Positions 55,099-64,000 of a DNA stretch of 64,000 nt are shown here, piece after piece. The translations under genes and the position numbers were made by a program. Numbering within the stretch: position 1 is the first letter of the stretch; each line of letters opens with the position of its first letter. Source of the stretch: Zasmidium citrigriseum (Eukaryota > Ascomycota > Dothideomycetes > Mycosphaerellales > Mycosphaerellaceae); assembly GCA_002786025.1 (NCBI GenBank), contig NHNW01000005.1, forward strand, positions 372,001-436,000. Direction: 5' to 3'. Under the pieces are notes generated by a model. The model had not been told where the DNA came from, searched no databases, and saw only the letters and a list, made by a program, of their open reading frames with translations.

Positions 55099-58000
55099 TC
55101 ATCGTAGGGCTTCCATACACTCCATCACCTGACCTTCCACCTTCTCCATGAACTCCCGGATGCCATCAGCACTCATCAGAGCAGCATCAGCTCTAGCACC
55201 AAACACAATGCCCTTCTCGCCAGGTCCAACATCGATGAACAGCTGATGAGGTTGCAAGAAACTCGTATCCAGTGCATCCACCGCCGTACGTCCAGACAGG
55301 GCTCGTGGCGATGTGTAGTCAGTCGGGACCCCGATTGACAAGGGCTGGAAGAGGTCCTTGTCGGAGACTTCCCCAACGAGGGAGGCCTTGTGCCAGAGCA
55401 AGTTGATGTATGCGTTGAATGGAACCTGCGTGGCTGGCGGGTCGAATGCTTCGACCGCTGTTCGAAGGCTGCTCTGCTCGACAGGTACTCTGGCGCCAAG
55501 GATCTTTTGCAATTCGCGAAGTGCTTGGAGCGCAGGGCGAGTGAGTACCGATTGAAGCCCAAGAGGCAGAGCGTTGACGCATGGACCTGTGACTTTGTCG
55601 ATGCCATCGAAGGCGGCTGAGCGGCCAAGCTGAAAGAACCCAAAGAGCGGGCTGGAAGTATTCGTCACTTGCGCGAGAGCTCGAGCGAACGCCAGCAATA
55701 CGACATGATGTGGCGAGATGCTATGCTTGGCACATGCACTTTCGAGATCAGCGACGGCCACTCTATTGCACTCTGTCATGGCGAAACTTTGGCTGCGGTC
55801 CAAGTCGTCCGCCGGCTCTGTCGAGGAAGAAACGATTGCCTTTTCACAGCCGGCGAGACTGTCTTGCCAGAACTTACGTTCCTCGCCGTGGTCGATTGAC
55901 TCAACTGTATGTCGAATGAGATGTGCGAACGGAGGACCTTGGTCGACCTGTTCGCCGTTGTAGATGGAGGCGAGCCCGGAAACAAGACGTGGCATGCTCC
56001 AAGCATCGTACAAAGAGTGATGCACATAGACCATCACTGCGTCGCCATCTCCGGCCCTGACAAGGCGAAGCCTGACTGGCAGACTGAAGAAGTCTGACGG
56101 TTTTCGTGCTTCTTCAAGTGCTTTGTCTTTGACTGCTTCGACCAGAGATCTTGTGTCGTCGAATACCGCAAAACTGTCCTCCGTGACTGCTGTAGCTTTC
56201 AGCACCACTTGAACCGCACGAGTAGGCGAGACAGCGGCAAATGTCGTTCTCAGAACAGAGTTGCGCTCCCTCAGTTTGATCCAGGCAGCTCGCAACTTCT
56301 CCACGTCGAGGCGAGCGGTCGCCTTGTAGCACCATCCTGGCTCGTAAAGTGTTCGTCCAGATTGAAGCCAGCTGATTAAATGGTACTCTTGACCCGGGAG
56401 GCAAGGCAAGATCTCCTCAACTGCATCTCTCTCAGGTCTCAAGGTAGCAAGAGCAGCGGTCTTATCCTTAAATGTGACCAGTTCCGCTTGCTTCCTGTCA
56501 ACATTCGGCTTGTCCTTAGCCAGGTTGTCATTCTTTGCTGCCACAATCTCACAGATCCTGCCAAGCATAGCACCTTTGAGTATATCAGCAACACTCAGTC
56601 GAACACCGGCTTTCTTGCAGCGGGAGACAATCTGGATGGCTGCGATGGAGTCGATTCCGAAGGAGTAGATCGAGGAGTTAGGTGCAATCCTGTCGGCGGG
56701 CACTTGAGCGACCTCAGCCATGGCGGTACGGATCACATCTGCGTACCGTTCGATGGCGGCATCATCAAACTTCTCTTCAGTTGGCGCCTCCTTCTTGGTC
56801 TCTGCAGGGAGGCTTCGTAGCTGGCTTGGGAATGCAGTAGCGAAGCGACCTGGTTGGTCAAGTAGGTCGTGGATCGCGTCCCTGAAGTGGTCTAGAAGCA
56901 ATCCAAGCTCTTCGGGTGAAGTTGACGACAACGCACGAGCAACAAGTCCATCGGCTGTGTGTTCGACCTCGAAGTTCAGTCGGTACTCAGACGGCACCGG
57001 CGATTTGTCTGTCTCGAGTGGCTTTCCATACACCTCCGCTGCGCTTGAGTCTTGTTCCTCGATCTTGGAGTACACGAAGATGCTGTCAATTAACTGTGCA
57101 CCTGGATCCGAGGCTGATGTTCGCCAAAGCTTCTGGACTTCAGCGAGCGAGGCATGTTGGTACTCAATGGAGCCGGTGTTGACAGCATGCACCCTGTGAA
57201 CCAGATCTTTGTTGGTCATCAGCTGGTCCTTCATTGCAACGCGGAAGGGCACAGTATTGAACATAGGTCCGATGATGTCGTTGCCCTCGCCGATCTGACT
57301 GTGACGAGCTGCCATGACATGGCCGAAGACGACATCCCGCCGTCCATGCAGGCAAGCCAAGGCTTTGCCGAACGCGGCAACGCAGATGTCTTTGATGTCA
57401 GCATCGGCTGCTCGACACTTATCGTCCAGAGCTGCAGCATCTTCGCTGATCACACGCTCGGAGAGGGTGTATGTTGGCTCCGAGGGCGTTGGGATAGAAG
57501 GTGCTCCCTCATGTTCACCAACTTGATCTGCCCAGAACTTGACAGCTGCCTTGGAGTTCTGCGTGATGGCTCGAGCGGCCTCGTAGAACGGAGTGATGCT
57601 GGAGCATTCCTGGTCAAGATACCGCTGGGCAAGGCGCCGGTACAGCATTCCAAGCGAAATGCCGTCGTAGATAGCGTGGTGCAATGTCAAGATCAGCACG
57701 ACGCCTTCGCGATCCTTAACGACCCGAACGTCTGCCAGAGGCTCGGACTTCTGCAACCGCTCCATGAAGTCCGACTTCTCAGTCAACTTGAGCCAGTACT
57801 CGCGAGCATCTGACACTTCGATCTCCTGCCACGAAGGCGTCTTGTCCTGGTGGACCACGGCAACCCATGGGGTCTTGGACTTTGGTAGCCAGTGGAAGGT
57901 TGTGCGTAAGACATCCAGCTCTTGGACGAGGGAATTCCATGCAGATCTCAATCGAGCAAGGTCAAGACCGGAGCTGCAGCGAGTAGCATGATGATGCATG

Positions 58001-61000
58001 TACAGCGCACCTTCAGTCGCCAGACTCTGAGCAAGCATTCCAGATTGGAGAGGTGTGCATTCGTAGCACTGAACATCGCCCTCAAGGTCAGTCACCCCTT
58101 CGGCGGTCAAAGCGGCTATGAGATCTTCCTGGGTAGTCGATGGAGCCTCAGGATTCCCATTAACCTGCTGCGTACCTGACGATGAATCCAGATGTCTGCA
58201 AAGAGATCCAATTCGGTTGTGTCGAATGATGTCTGCAGAAGAAACCTTCAAGCCCGAGCTGCGCAGCTTCTTGGCGAATCGAATGGCCGAGATGGAGTCA
58301 ATACCCAAGTGGATGAAGGCCGTGTCTTTGTGAATATCGCTTGGTGGGACGCCAGTGTGTTCGCTGATCAGGCTTCTGACCTGTTCTTCGAGCGAAGACC
58401 AGTTGGCCTCGTCGAACTCTTCCTTTCGAGCAACCTTTTTTCCACCAGTAGTGATAGGGATACCAAAGGATCCTGCCGTGGTCTCGCTGTGATGCAAGAT
58501 CGTGTCGATCAGCATCTCGATCTTCTCAAGAAGCAAGTCGGCATCTGCTTGGGTGCCAAATGTCTCAGTGAAACCAGCTCGGACAATGAGTTCGTCGGTG
58601 TTGGCATTGGCTTCGAACTCAACGGCCAGGGGATAGTCAACACCGATGTCGCTGCCGGCTTGCTTGAGTACGGTTTGAGCTGTGTCGTCTTGAGGTTCAA
58701 CGCGGATGAAGGAGAACAGCGTGTCGTACAGCGCTCTGTCGGCCTTGGTCCACTTCTGAATATCTCGTGGAGAGACATGCTGGAACTCGAGACTGCTTGA
58801 GTTTGAACTCTGCAGTGCAGCCAGAACAGCCGCGATGGAGGCCTCACTATCCTCAAGGATCAGCCTCTGTGGGATGGTAGTGATGCAAGGAGCCATTATC
58901 TTGTCCGCATCCTCAACTGGAATCGTGCGCCCAGACAAGACATTGCCAAAGATGAAGTCGTTGGTCTGCAGAGACTGTGACATTGCAACTGCAAAAGCCA
59001 ATTGCAGCAGCGTTGCGAAGGTAATGTTCAGTGAAGCTACCTCGCTTTCGATCAATGACAGCTTGCCGGACAGATGTCGCTCTGCTTCGTGGAGGACAAT
59101 GTTCTTCGTCGAATCTTCAGTCAGAAGCGATGCATTCTGCCAGTCCTCAAGCAAAGTGGTCCAATGTTGTTGAAGACGGACTTTGTCTTGGCCAGCGATG
59201 TATTCGACAAGTGGTACTGCTCCTGGCCTCGTTGTAACCTTGTGATTGTCGTAGTGGGATTGCACGTCGTGGATCATCATCTCCAGCGAGTTTCCGTCAT
59301 ACAGAGCATGGTGAATGGACAGCAGGAGAATGTGACCTTCTTCAGATGGCAGCACGGTGAGTCGCATCGGCGGCTTCGTCGTCAGGCTGGCAACGATCTC
59401 TTTGCCAACTTCACGCTGCAAGGCTTGAACGTCGTTCACAGTGCTACGCTCCTGCCAGTCTAAGCACCACGCGCTGGGCTTCAAGACGACCTGGAGAAAC
59501 TTGTCGTCGGCAGTCGAGAAGCAAGTCCGGAAGATGTCGTTGTCCTGGACCAACTTCTCCCAGGCGGCACGGAGTCGCTCGATGTCGACATCGGCGTCAA
59601 GCTTGAACCGAATTTGATTGACATAGGCTCCATCCTCACCATCAAGACTTTGATGCAGCGACTGTGCGACCAAAACCTCCTGAAGAGGCAGACAAGGCCT
59701 CACATTCTCAACATCCGCAGCATTGGATGCAGTTGCCAGGTACTGCTTGTCGATCTCAGCAAGCTCCTCACGGACCTTCTCCAGTTCCCCAGAATCGTCA
59801 GTGTTTTGTTGTGTGGTGCTCTGGGCCAGCTGCTCAATCGTTGGATTCTTCATCACCATGGCGACACTGCAATTGTATCCAGCAGCTCGCAGCTTGGAGA
59901 AGACACTGATTCCAGAAAGACTGTCGATGCCGAGCTCAAATACCGTCGAGCCAGGGGTGACATTCTGAGGCTGCTCTTTCAAGACAGAAGACACGATCTC
60001 CCAGACTTGCTTCTCGGCATCGTTCATTGGCCTGTTGATAGCGGCACTTGTTGGCCCACCTTCTGCTCCTCGGGGCATGAGGTCGTTAATAGGGACATCA
60101 GAGAAGATCTTGACGAGCAACTTGTTGTCCGCCTTGCCAGATGTTGCTGCCAGTGGGATGTACGACAACGGTACAATCAGATCTGGAACGGTCGAGCTTG
60201 GCAGTGTCTTCTGGCATCGGGTGCGTAGCGTCGAATTTGCCTCCTGCAGCTCAGATTTGAGGATCTCTGGTGGCAGTTGAGACTTGTTCTTCGACGAGGT
60301 TGCGGCGATGAAAGCGACCAGCTGCACACGGGAGAGTTCTGGATGCTTGACGACCAGAGCTGCGGTATTGATGTCCACAGGCGAGGCAGTCCGAACACCT
60401 TCAGCCACTTCACCAAGCTCGACACGCTGGCCTCTTATCTTCACCTGATCGTCTTTTCGGCCCAAGAAGTAGACATGGTCATCAAGCCCAAGCTTGACAA
60501 TGTCTCCGGTGCGGTACATTCTCTTTCCGTGGAAGTCCTCAACGAAGCCTTTGGCGTCCGGTCGGTTCAAGTATCCATTGCCAATCAGACTGCCAGTGAA
60601 ACAGAGCTCTCCAGGCATATTCCTCAAAGCATAATTGTCAGTGCCTGGAATGAGGATGTGTGCCTGTGAGTCTCCAAGCGGGCAACCGATGTCCCTCATG
60701 TCGGAATCAGGGAGCAGTCGAGCTGAGTTCAGTCCAATTGTGGCTTCAGTCGGGCCGTAGGCATTGATCAACCCAACTCTCTCATGACCAGCCCACAACT
60801 TCTTGGTCTTTGGTGACATCTTCTCTCCACCAACGCCGAGGTAGACAAGATCGGGTGCGTCTTCAGGAGTCAAGCCAGTCTGGTCAAGAAGCGATGGAAC
60901 GAAGCTGGCATGGGTAATGTGCAGTGATGACAAGGCAAGGGCGAGGTCGTCCAGCAACATGGCACGTGGAGCAGTGAGAGCAGAAATTCCGAATCTCCAG

Positions 61001-64000
61001 GACAAGAATGCCTCTCCAAGATGGACATCGAAGGCTCGACTGGCAAGGCCCATCCATCGTCCACGACCAGCCGTCTGCTCAGAAGTCGTAACATCGTAGA
61101 TGAACTCGCACTGCGCCTCCACGAAGGAGGCCATGTTCATCCGGTTGATGAGTACACCCTTTGGCTTCCCGGTCGATCCAGAAGTGTACAAGAGGTAGCA
61201 ATTGTCGGTGGACTCCGCCTCGATGACCGGGTTCGAGTCACTTTGTGCAGCCATCTCATTCTTGAACTGGTCGGTATCGACATCCACAAGTCGTGTGCCT
61301 TCCGGAACATCGACATCCTCAAAGCGCTCGGAGTCGGTGATGATGAACGCGGACTTGCTGTCTTCCAACAAGAACGCCTTTCGTTCCGCTGGCAAGCTCT
61401 CATCGATAGGCAAGTAGCAGTTTCCAGACTTCATGATGCCAATGATCACGGCGTAGGAGAGCAGCGTTCTTCCCAAGCACATGCCAATGATCTGCTTGGA
61501 CACACCTTCCTTCAAGATCCAGTGGGCGACACGGTTGGCTTCAGCATTGAACTCAGCATAGGTCCAGCCTTCAATCTCATTACTGTCGGGATCGATCCTC
61601 AATGCGATCTCTACGCCCATCCAATCTGGATGGGTTTCGGCCCAGTGCTCGACGTAATAAGTTGGGGATAGCGATGACGGGCACTTGGTATCCTTTCGAG
61701 GCGTCGTCCGGGATAAGAGCTCTGTTGGGAAGTTCTCCGTGAGAGCGGGCAAGCTTGAAGTAGGTGCCTGCACCATGGCAGCGACCAGAGCATCTAGCTG
61801 CCGCAAGAGAAGCTTCTGCTCGTCCTCAGTCATCAGATGGTCGGCAACTGCCATTTCGAAGTAGGGTGTTGGCTCATTGTCCTGCCAGACATTAAACGCA
61901 AGAGGATGCTCGACTTGGAGATACGTTGCATCTTCCAGTCGCTTCCACAGCTGCTGCTGCGAAGCGCTCGACTCATCGCTGCCAGTGGGATGGAAGGCGA
62001 ACATGGCTGGGTACACATGGGCCCCGGGGCCACGGTTCAGCAGGCCTTTAATCGTTCCAGGACGAATGTTCCTGTGATTGAAAGCTGACTTCGAAAACTT
62101 GTCCTGTTCAAGAAGAGTCTCTGATGCAGTGCTCTTGCGCTTGAAAAGGCTGGGTACCGTGGACATCATAGGGCCGATCACATTCTCCAGCTTGCCATCC
62201 ATGATTCGGTCAGAAAGGATCTCGGCGAAGAGTACCTGAGGACTTTCAAGAAGGTCGGTAAGTACCAAAGCCCAAGCTGTACGCAAAATGGTGACCACTG
62301 AAGTCAGACCCAGCTCCTGTGCCAACGATCTCAGCTTCGAGAACGGAGTCGTGCTGCGATGATACAGAATCCTGTGCTCCAGCTTTGCGGCTGCTTGGTC
62401 GGCCATGTCCTGCTCACCAGATTCGGCCTCGAAGTCCTGAAGAGCTTCTTTCCAGAATGTCTTCGTTTGCACGTTGTCAGCATCGACCGCAGATTTTGCA
62501 GCGACAGCCTCTCGCAACGGCAGGCGTTGGGGATCTTTCGCGCCTCGGCTGTACGCAGCCTTCACATCGGCCCCCAGGAATGTCAAACTGGGCCCGTCGT
62601 AGATGGAGTGATGGATCGTAATCATCATGACGGAAGTACCATCTGCTTGGTGGAAGACGTCCACAGCCCAAAGTGGGAGTTTGAACAACTGCTGATGATG
62701 GTAAGTCGCGATGGCTGCCACCCGCTCCTTGGCCGCTGCATCAACAGGCTTCGAGATTCTTTGCTCCGTCCAGCTCAATTCTGGCTCCTCGTAGATGACT
62801 TGCAGATACGAGAGGTCATCCTGAGACGAAACATCGTCTTGCAGTTTCAACATTGCTTTCGCAACGAAACCAACTCGGAGTGCTTCTGTCTGTCGGGCCA
62901 CCTTGATCCAGGCCTTCTTTAACTTGTTGAGGTCGACATTTTTCTCAAGCTGGAAAAGATGACTGCTCCAATACGCTTGAGCATCTTTGAAGCTCTCGCT
63001 CAGCAAGCTCTCCTGGAGAACTGTGGTCGGGATGACGGAAAGCTCGTCTTGCTCTAGGTAGGCAGAGACAGCGTTGTAGTATCGAGCATCGAAACTTTGG
63101 AGAATCTTGTCTGGGTGCTGGTCTTGCTGTTGCTGTTCAGGACGCTTGGCAGTAGAGGTTGCAAGCTCACAAAGATCAAAGAGCGTGCGGCACTTGAAGG
63201 CATCGACGACAGCCAAATTGTAGCCGACCGCATTAATCTTTGGGATTAGTCTGATCGCTCCGATAGAGTCGATACCAATAGCCGGCAGACTGCTGGCTGG
63301 ATGAAGCGAGGTCATCGACACCCGAAGACTGTCGGCGATGATCTTAAGCAAGTCGCCATTTTCCTCGCGCCATGCTGAGTGCTGGTCCTTCGAAGCAGCG
63401 TTCGACGGTTCATCTGCGCTTTCCCAGGCTGCGAGATCCAGGCCGTGATAGATTGCCGTCATCGCAGCCCGATCGACTTTGGCAGAAGCAGTCCGTGGAA
63501 TTCTTGGGAGCACGATGAATGTTGTGGGCAGCATGTACGGCGGCAACACCTTTCGACCGTACTCTCTCGCAACATCGGCAAGGTCTCGGGCGGCTGGAGA
63601 TGTGAGTGCTTCGACCTTGTCAGCACTCCCAGCAAGCGATGGACAGGCCATGAAAGCGACGACAAGCTTCTCTTCTGCATCCTTCCTCTTGCAATGCAGA
63701 ACCTCGAACTTCTCGATCCGTGGGTCTGCGTCTCTGAGCGCAAATGCGATCTCACCAAGCTCAACTCGAATGCCACCAAGCTTGACGAGGTCGTCATTTC
63801 GGCCGACAAAGTTCAGAGTGCCATCGGCGAGATGTCTGACCAGATCGCCTGTCAGATACAGTCTCTCCTGAAGTTTCTCGTTCCAGATGAACTTCTTGGC
63901 GTTCACTTCAGGCAATTTCCAGTAGCCTGGCGAGAGCTGTGGCCCTGAAAGAGCGAGTTCTCCGATCCCACCTCGCATGACGATGTTGTCATCTTGCACA
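55099..64000 (-). CDS. sidC: ferrichrome-synthetase-like NRPS (SidC/NPS2 type), 5' partial
   Basis: A continuous frame of 2966 codons runs off the window; the true start is outside. Visible order: end of an A domain (1-190), T1 (GIDS, Ser245), C1 (HHSIYDG, His463), A2 (~790-1300, YTSGSTGKPKG near 940), T2 (Ser1360), C2 (HHALYDG, 1563), T3 (Ser1902), C3 (HHAIYDG, 2107), T4 (Ser2451), C4 (HHSLYDA, 2660). The ending T-C-T-C without thioesterase is diagnostic of fungal hydroxamate-siderophore synthetases, where the extra T-C units are used iteratively and the last C closes the ring. Ferrichrome-type products store iron inside the cell. C4 has DA in place of DG. No introns are seen in this part. 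Confidence 0.93.
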   Translation of the reverse strand, partial: VQDDNIVMRGGIGELALSGPQLSPGYWKLPEVNAKKFIWNEKLQERLYLTGDLVRHLADGTLNFVGRNDDLVKLGGIRVELGEIAFALRDADPRIEKFEVLHCKRKDAEEKLVVAFMACPSLAGSADKVEALTSPAARDLADVAREYGRKVLPPYMLPTTFIVLPRIPRTASAKVDRAAMTAIYHGLDLAAWESADEPSNAASKDQHSAWREENGDLLKIIADSLRVSMTSLHPASSLPAIGIDSIGAIRLIPKINAVGYNLAVVDAFKCRTLFDLCELATSTAKRPEQQQQDQHPDKILQSFDARYYNAVSAYLEQDELSVIPTTVLQESLLSESFKDAQAYWSSHLFQLEKNVDLNKLKKAWIKVARQTEALRVGFVAKAMLKLQDDVSSQDDLSYLQVIYEEPELSWTEQRISKPVDAAAKERVAAIATYHHQQLFKLPLWAVDVFHQADGTSVMMITIHHSIYDGPSLTFLGADVKAAYSRGAKDPQRLPLREAVAAKSAVDADNVQTKTFWKEALQDFEAESGEQDMADQAAAKLEHRILYHRSTTPFSKLRSLAQELGLTSVVTILRTAWALVLTDLLESPQVLFAEILSDRIMDGKLENVIGPMMSTVPSLFKRKSTASETLLEQDKFSKSAFNHRNIRPGTIKGLLNRGPGAHVYPAMFAFHPTGSDESSASQQQLWKRLEDATYLQVEHPLAFNVWQDNEPTPYFEMAVADHLMTEDEQKLLLRQLDALVAAMVQAPTSSLPALTENFPTELLSRTTPRKDTKCPSSLSPTYYVEHWAETHPDWMGVEIALRIDPDSNEIEGWTYAEFNAEANRVAHWILKEGVSKQIIGMCLGRTLLSYAVIIGIMKSGNCYLPIDESLPAERKAFLLEDSKSAFIITDSERFEDVDVPEGTRLVDVDTDQFKNEMAAQSDSNPVIEAESTDNCYLLYTSGSTGKPKGVLINRMNMASFVEAQCEFIYDVTTSEQTAGRGRWMGLASRAFDVHLGEAFLSWRFGISALTAPRAMLLDDLALALSSLHITHASFVPSLLDQTGLTPEDAPDLVYLGVGGEKMSPKTKKLWAGHERVGLINAYGPTEATIGLNSARLLPDSDMRDIGCPLGDSQAHILIPGTDNYALRNMPGELCFTGSLIGNGYLNRPDAKGFVEDFHGKRMYRTGDIVKLGLDDHVYFLGRKDDQVKIRGQRVELGEVAEGVRTASPVDINTAALVVKHPELSRVQLVAFIAATSSKNKSQLPPEILKSELQEANSTLRTRCQKTLPSSTVPDLIVPLSYIPLAATSGKADNKLLVKIFSDVPINDLMPRGAEGGPTSAAINRPMNDAEKQVWEIVSSVLKEQPQNVTPGSTVFELGIDSLSGISVFSKLRAAGYNCSVAMVMKNPTIEQLAQSTTQQNTDDSGELEKVREELAEIDKQYLATASNAADVENVRPCLPLQEVLVAQSLHQSLDGEDGAYVNQIRFKLDADVDIERLRAAWEKLVQDNDIFRTCFSTADDKFLQVVLKPSAWCLDWQERSTVNDVQALQREVGKEIVASLTTKPPMRLTVLPSEEGHILLLSIHHALYDGNSLEMMIHDVQSHYDNHKVTTRPGAVPLVEYIAGQDKVRLQQHWTTLLEDWQNASLLTEDSTKNIVLHEAERHLSGKLSLIESEVASLNITFATLLQLAFAVAMSQSLQTNDFIFGNVLSGRTIPVEDADKIMAPCITTIPQRLILEDSEASIAAVLAALQSSNSSSLEFQHVSPRDIQKWTKADRALYDTLFSFIRVEPQDDTAQTVLKQAGSDIGVDYPLAVEFEANANTDELIVRAGFTETFGTQADADLLLEKIEMLIDTILHHSETTAGSFGIPITTGGKKVARKEEFDEANWSSLEEQVRSLISEHTGVPPSDIHKDTAFIHLGIDSISAIRFAKKLRSSGLKVSSADIIRHNRIGSLCRHLDSSSGTQQVNGNPEAPSTTQEDLIAALTAEGVTDLEGDVQCYECTPLQSGMLAQSLATEGALYMHHHATRCSSGLDLARLRSAWNSLVQELDVLRTTFHWLPKSKTPWVAVVHQDKTPSWQEIEVSDAREYWLKLTEKSDFMERLQKSEPLADVRVVKDREGVVLILTLHHAIYDGISLGMLYRRLAQRYLDQECSSITPFYEAARAITQNSKAAVKFWADQVGEHEGAPSIPTPSEPTYTLSERVISEDAAALDDKCRAADADIKDICVAAFGKALACLHGRRDVVFGHVMAARHSQIGEGNDIIGPMFNTVPFRVAMKDQLMTNKDLVHRVHAVNTGSIEYQHASLAEVQKLWRTSASDPGAQLIDSIFVYSKIEEQDSSAAEVYGKPLETDKSPVPSEYRLNFEVEHTADGLVARALSSTSPEELGLLLDHFRDAIHDLLDQPGRFATAFPSQLRSLPAETKKEAPTEEKFDDAAIERYADVIRTAMAEVAQVPADRIAPNSSIYSFGIDSIAAIQIVSRCKKAGVRLSVADILKGAMLGRICEIVAAKNDNLAKDKPNVDRKQAELVTFKDKTAALATLRPERDAVEEILPCLPGQEYHLISWLQSGRTLYEPGWCYKATARLDVEKLRAAWIKLRERNSVLRTTFAAVSPTRAVQVVLKATAVTEDSFAVFDDTRSLVEAVKDKALEEARKPSDFFSLPVRLRLVRAGDGDAVMVYVHHSLYDAWSMPRLVSGLASIYNGEQVDQGPPFAHLIRHTVESIDHGEERKFWQDSLAGCEKAIVSSSTEPADDLDRSQSFAMTECNRVAVADLESACAKHSISPHHVVLLAFARALAQVTNTSSPLFGFFQLGRSAAFDGIDKVTGPCVNALPLGLQSVLTRPALQALRELQKILGARVPVEQSSLRTAVEAFDPPATQVPFNAYINLLWHKASLVGEVSDKDLFQPLSIGVPTDYTSPRALSGRTAVDALDTSFLQPHQLFIDVGPGEKGIVFGARADAALMSADGIREFMEKVEGQVMECMEALR

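Noticed and set aside
55099..63948. Many open frames on the plus strand opposite the NRPS (for example 57154-57813, 59614-60228, 61021-61671)
   Set aside because: They mirror the codon structure of the long NRPS frame and show no family motifs.

Overview
The window looks like nuclear DNA of a filamentous ascomycete. The evidence is short introns (about 47-110 nt) with GTRNGT donors and CTRAC-type branch points, fungal-type secondary-metabolism enzymes, a ferrichrome-type NRPS, a fungal NLR and a block mutated in the manner of RIP (repeat-induced point mutation). I would guess Dothideomycetes, but no marker here fixes the class. I saw no rRNA, tRNA, CRISPR or prokaryotic operon structure.

Layout. 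1-10.8 kb: the end of an NmrA/isoflavone-reductase-like gene, a multi-pass membrane protein, a class I O-methyltransferase, the GARP subunit Vps51, then a second O-methyltransferase, a PaxM-like FAD monooxygenase and a cytochrome P450. The last three are co-oriented and resemble a small tailoring-enzyme cluster without a backbone synthase. 10.9-13.9 kb: four tandem, co-oriented genes for ~70-residue secreted cysteine-rich proteins. Each has three tiny exons, so simple ORF calling misses them. 14.4-15.6 kb: a secreted propeller-like protein. 16.4-20.1 kb: a 3.66-kb TIR element with a 9-bp target-site duplication, whose interior has lost almost every CpA/TpG. 20.7-26.6 kb: a small mitochondrial-type membrane protein, a BBE-type FAD oxidase and DNA ligase I. 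27.9-31.9 kb: a PNP_UDP / NB-ARC / TPR NLR-like receptor. 32.2-36.9 kb: a secreted repeat protein, ALG6 and a secreted Cys-containing protein.

37.6-54.7 kb: a carbohydrate-centred neighbourhood. It holds a GT34 galactosyl/mannosyltransferase, a P450, an MFS exporter, an adenosine-deaminase-like enzyme, a processive GT2, a divergent UDP-sugar 6-dehydrogenase, a TIM-barrel-like protein, an egghead-like GT2 and an FMO. A nucleotide-sugar oxidase beside two QxxRW glycosyltransferases, a possible hydrolase and an exporter suggests a uronic-acid-containing glycan or glycolipid pathway. This is the best candidate here for an undescribed system, but it is inference from gene content. 55.1-64.0 kb: the C-terminal 2966 residues of a ferrichrome-synthetase-like NRPS, (A)-T-C-A-T-C-T-C-T-C, running off the window end.

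Exon-intron structures were built by eye from splice signals, reading-frame continuity and family conservation. Every multi-exon model given sums to a whole number of codons except the partial first gene and the NRPS, which are open at the window edges.
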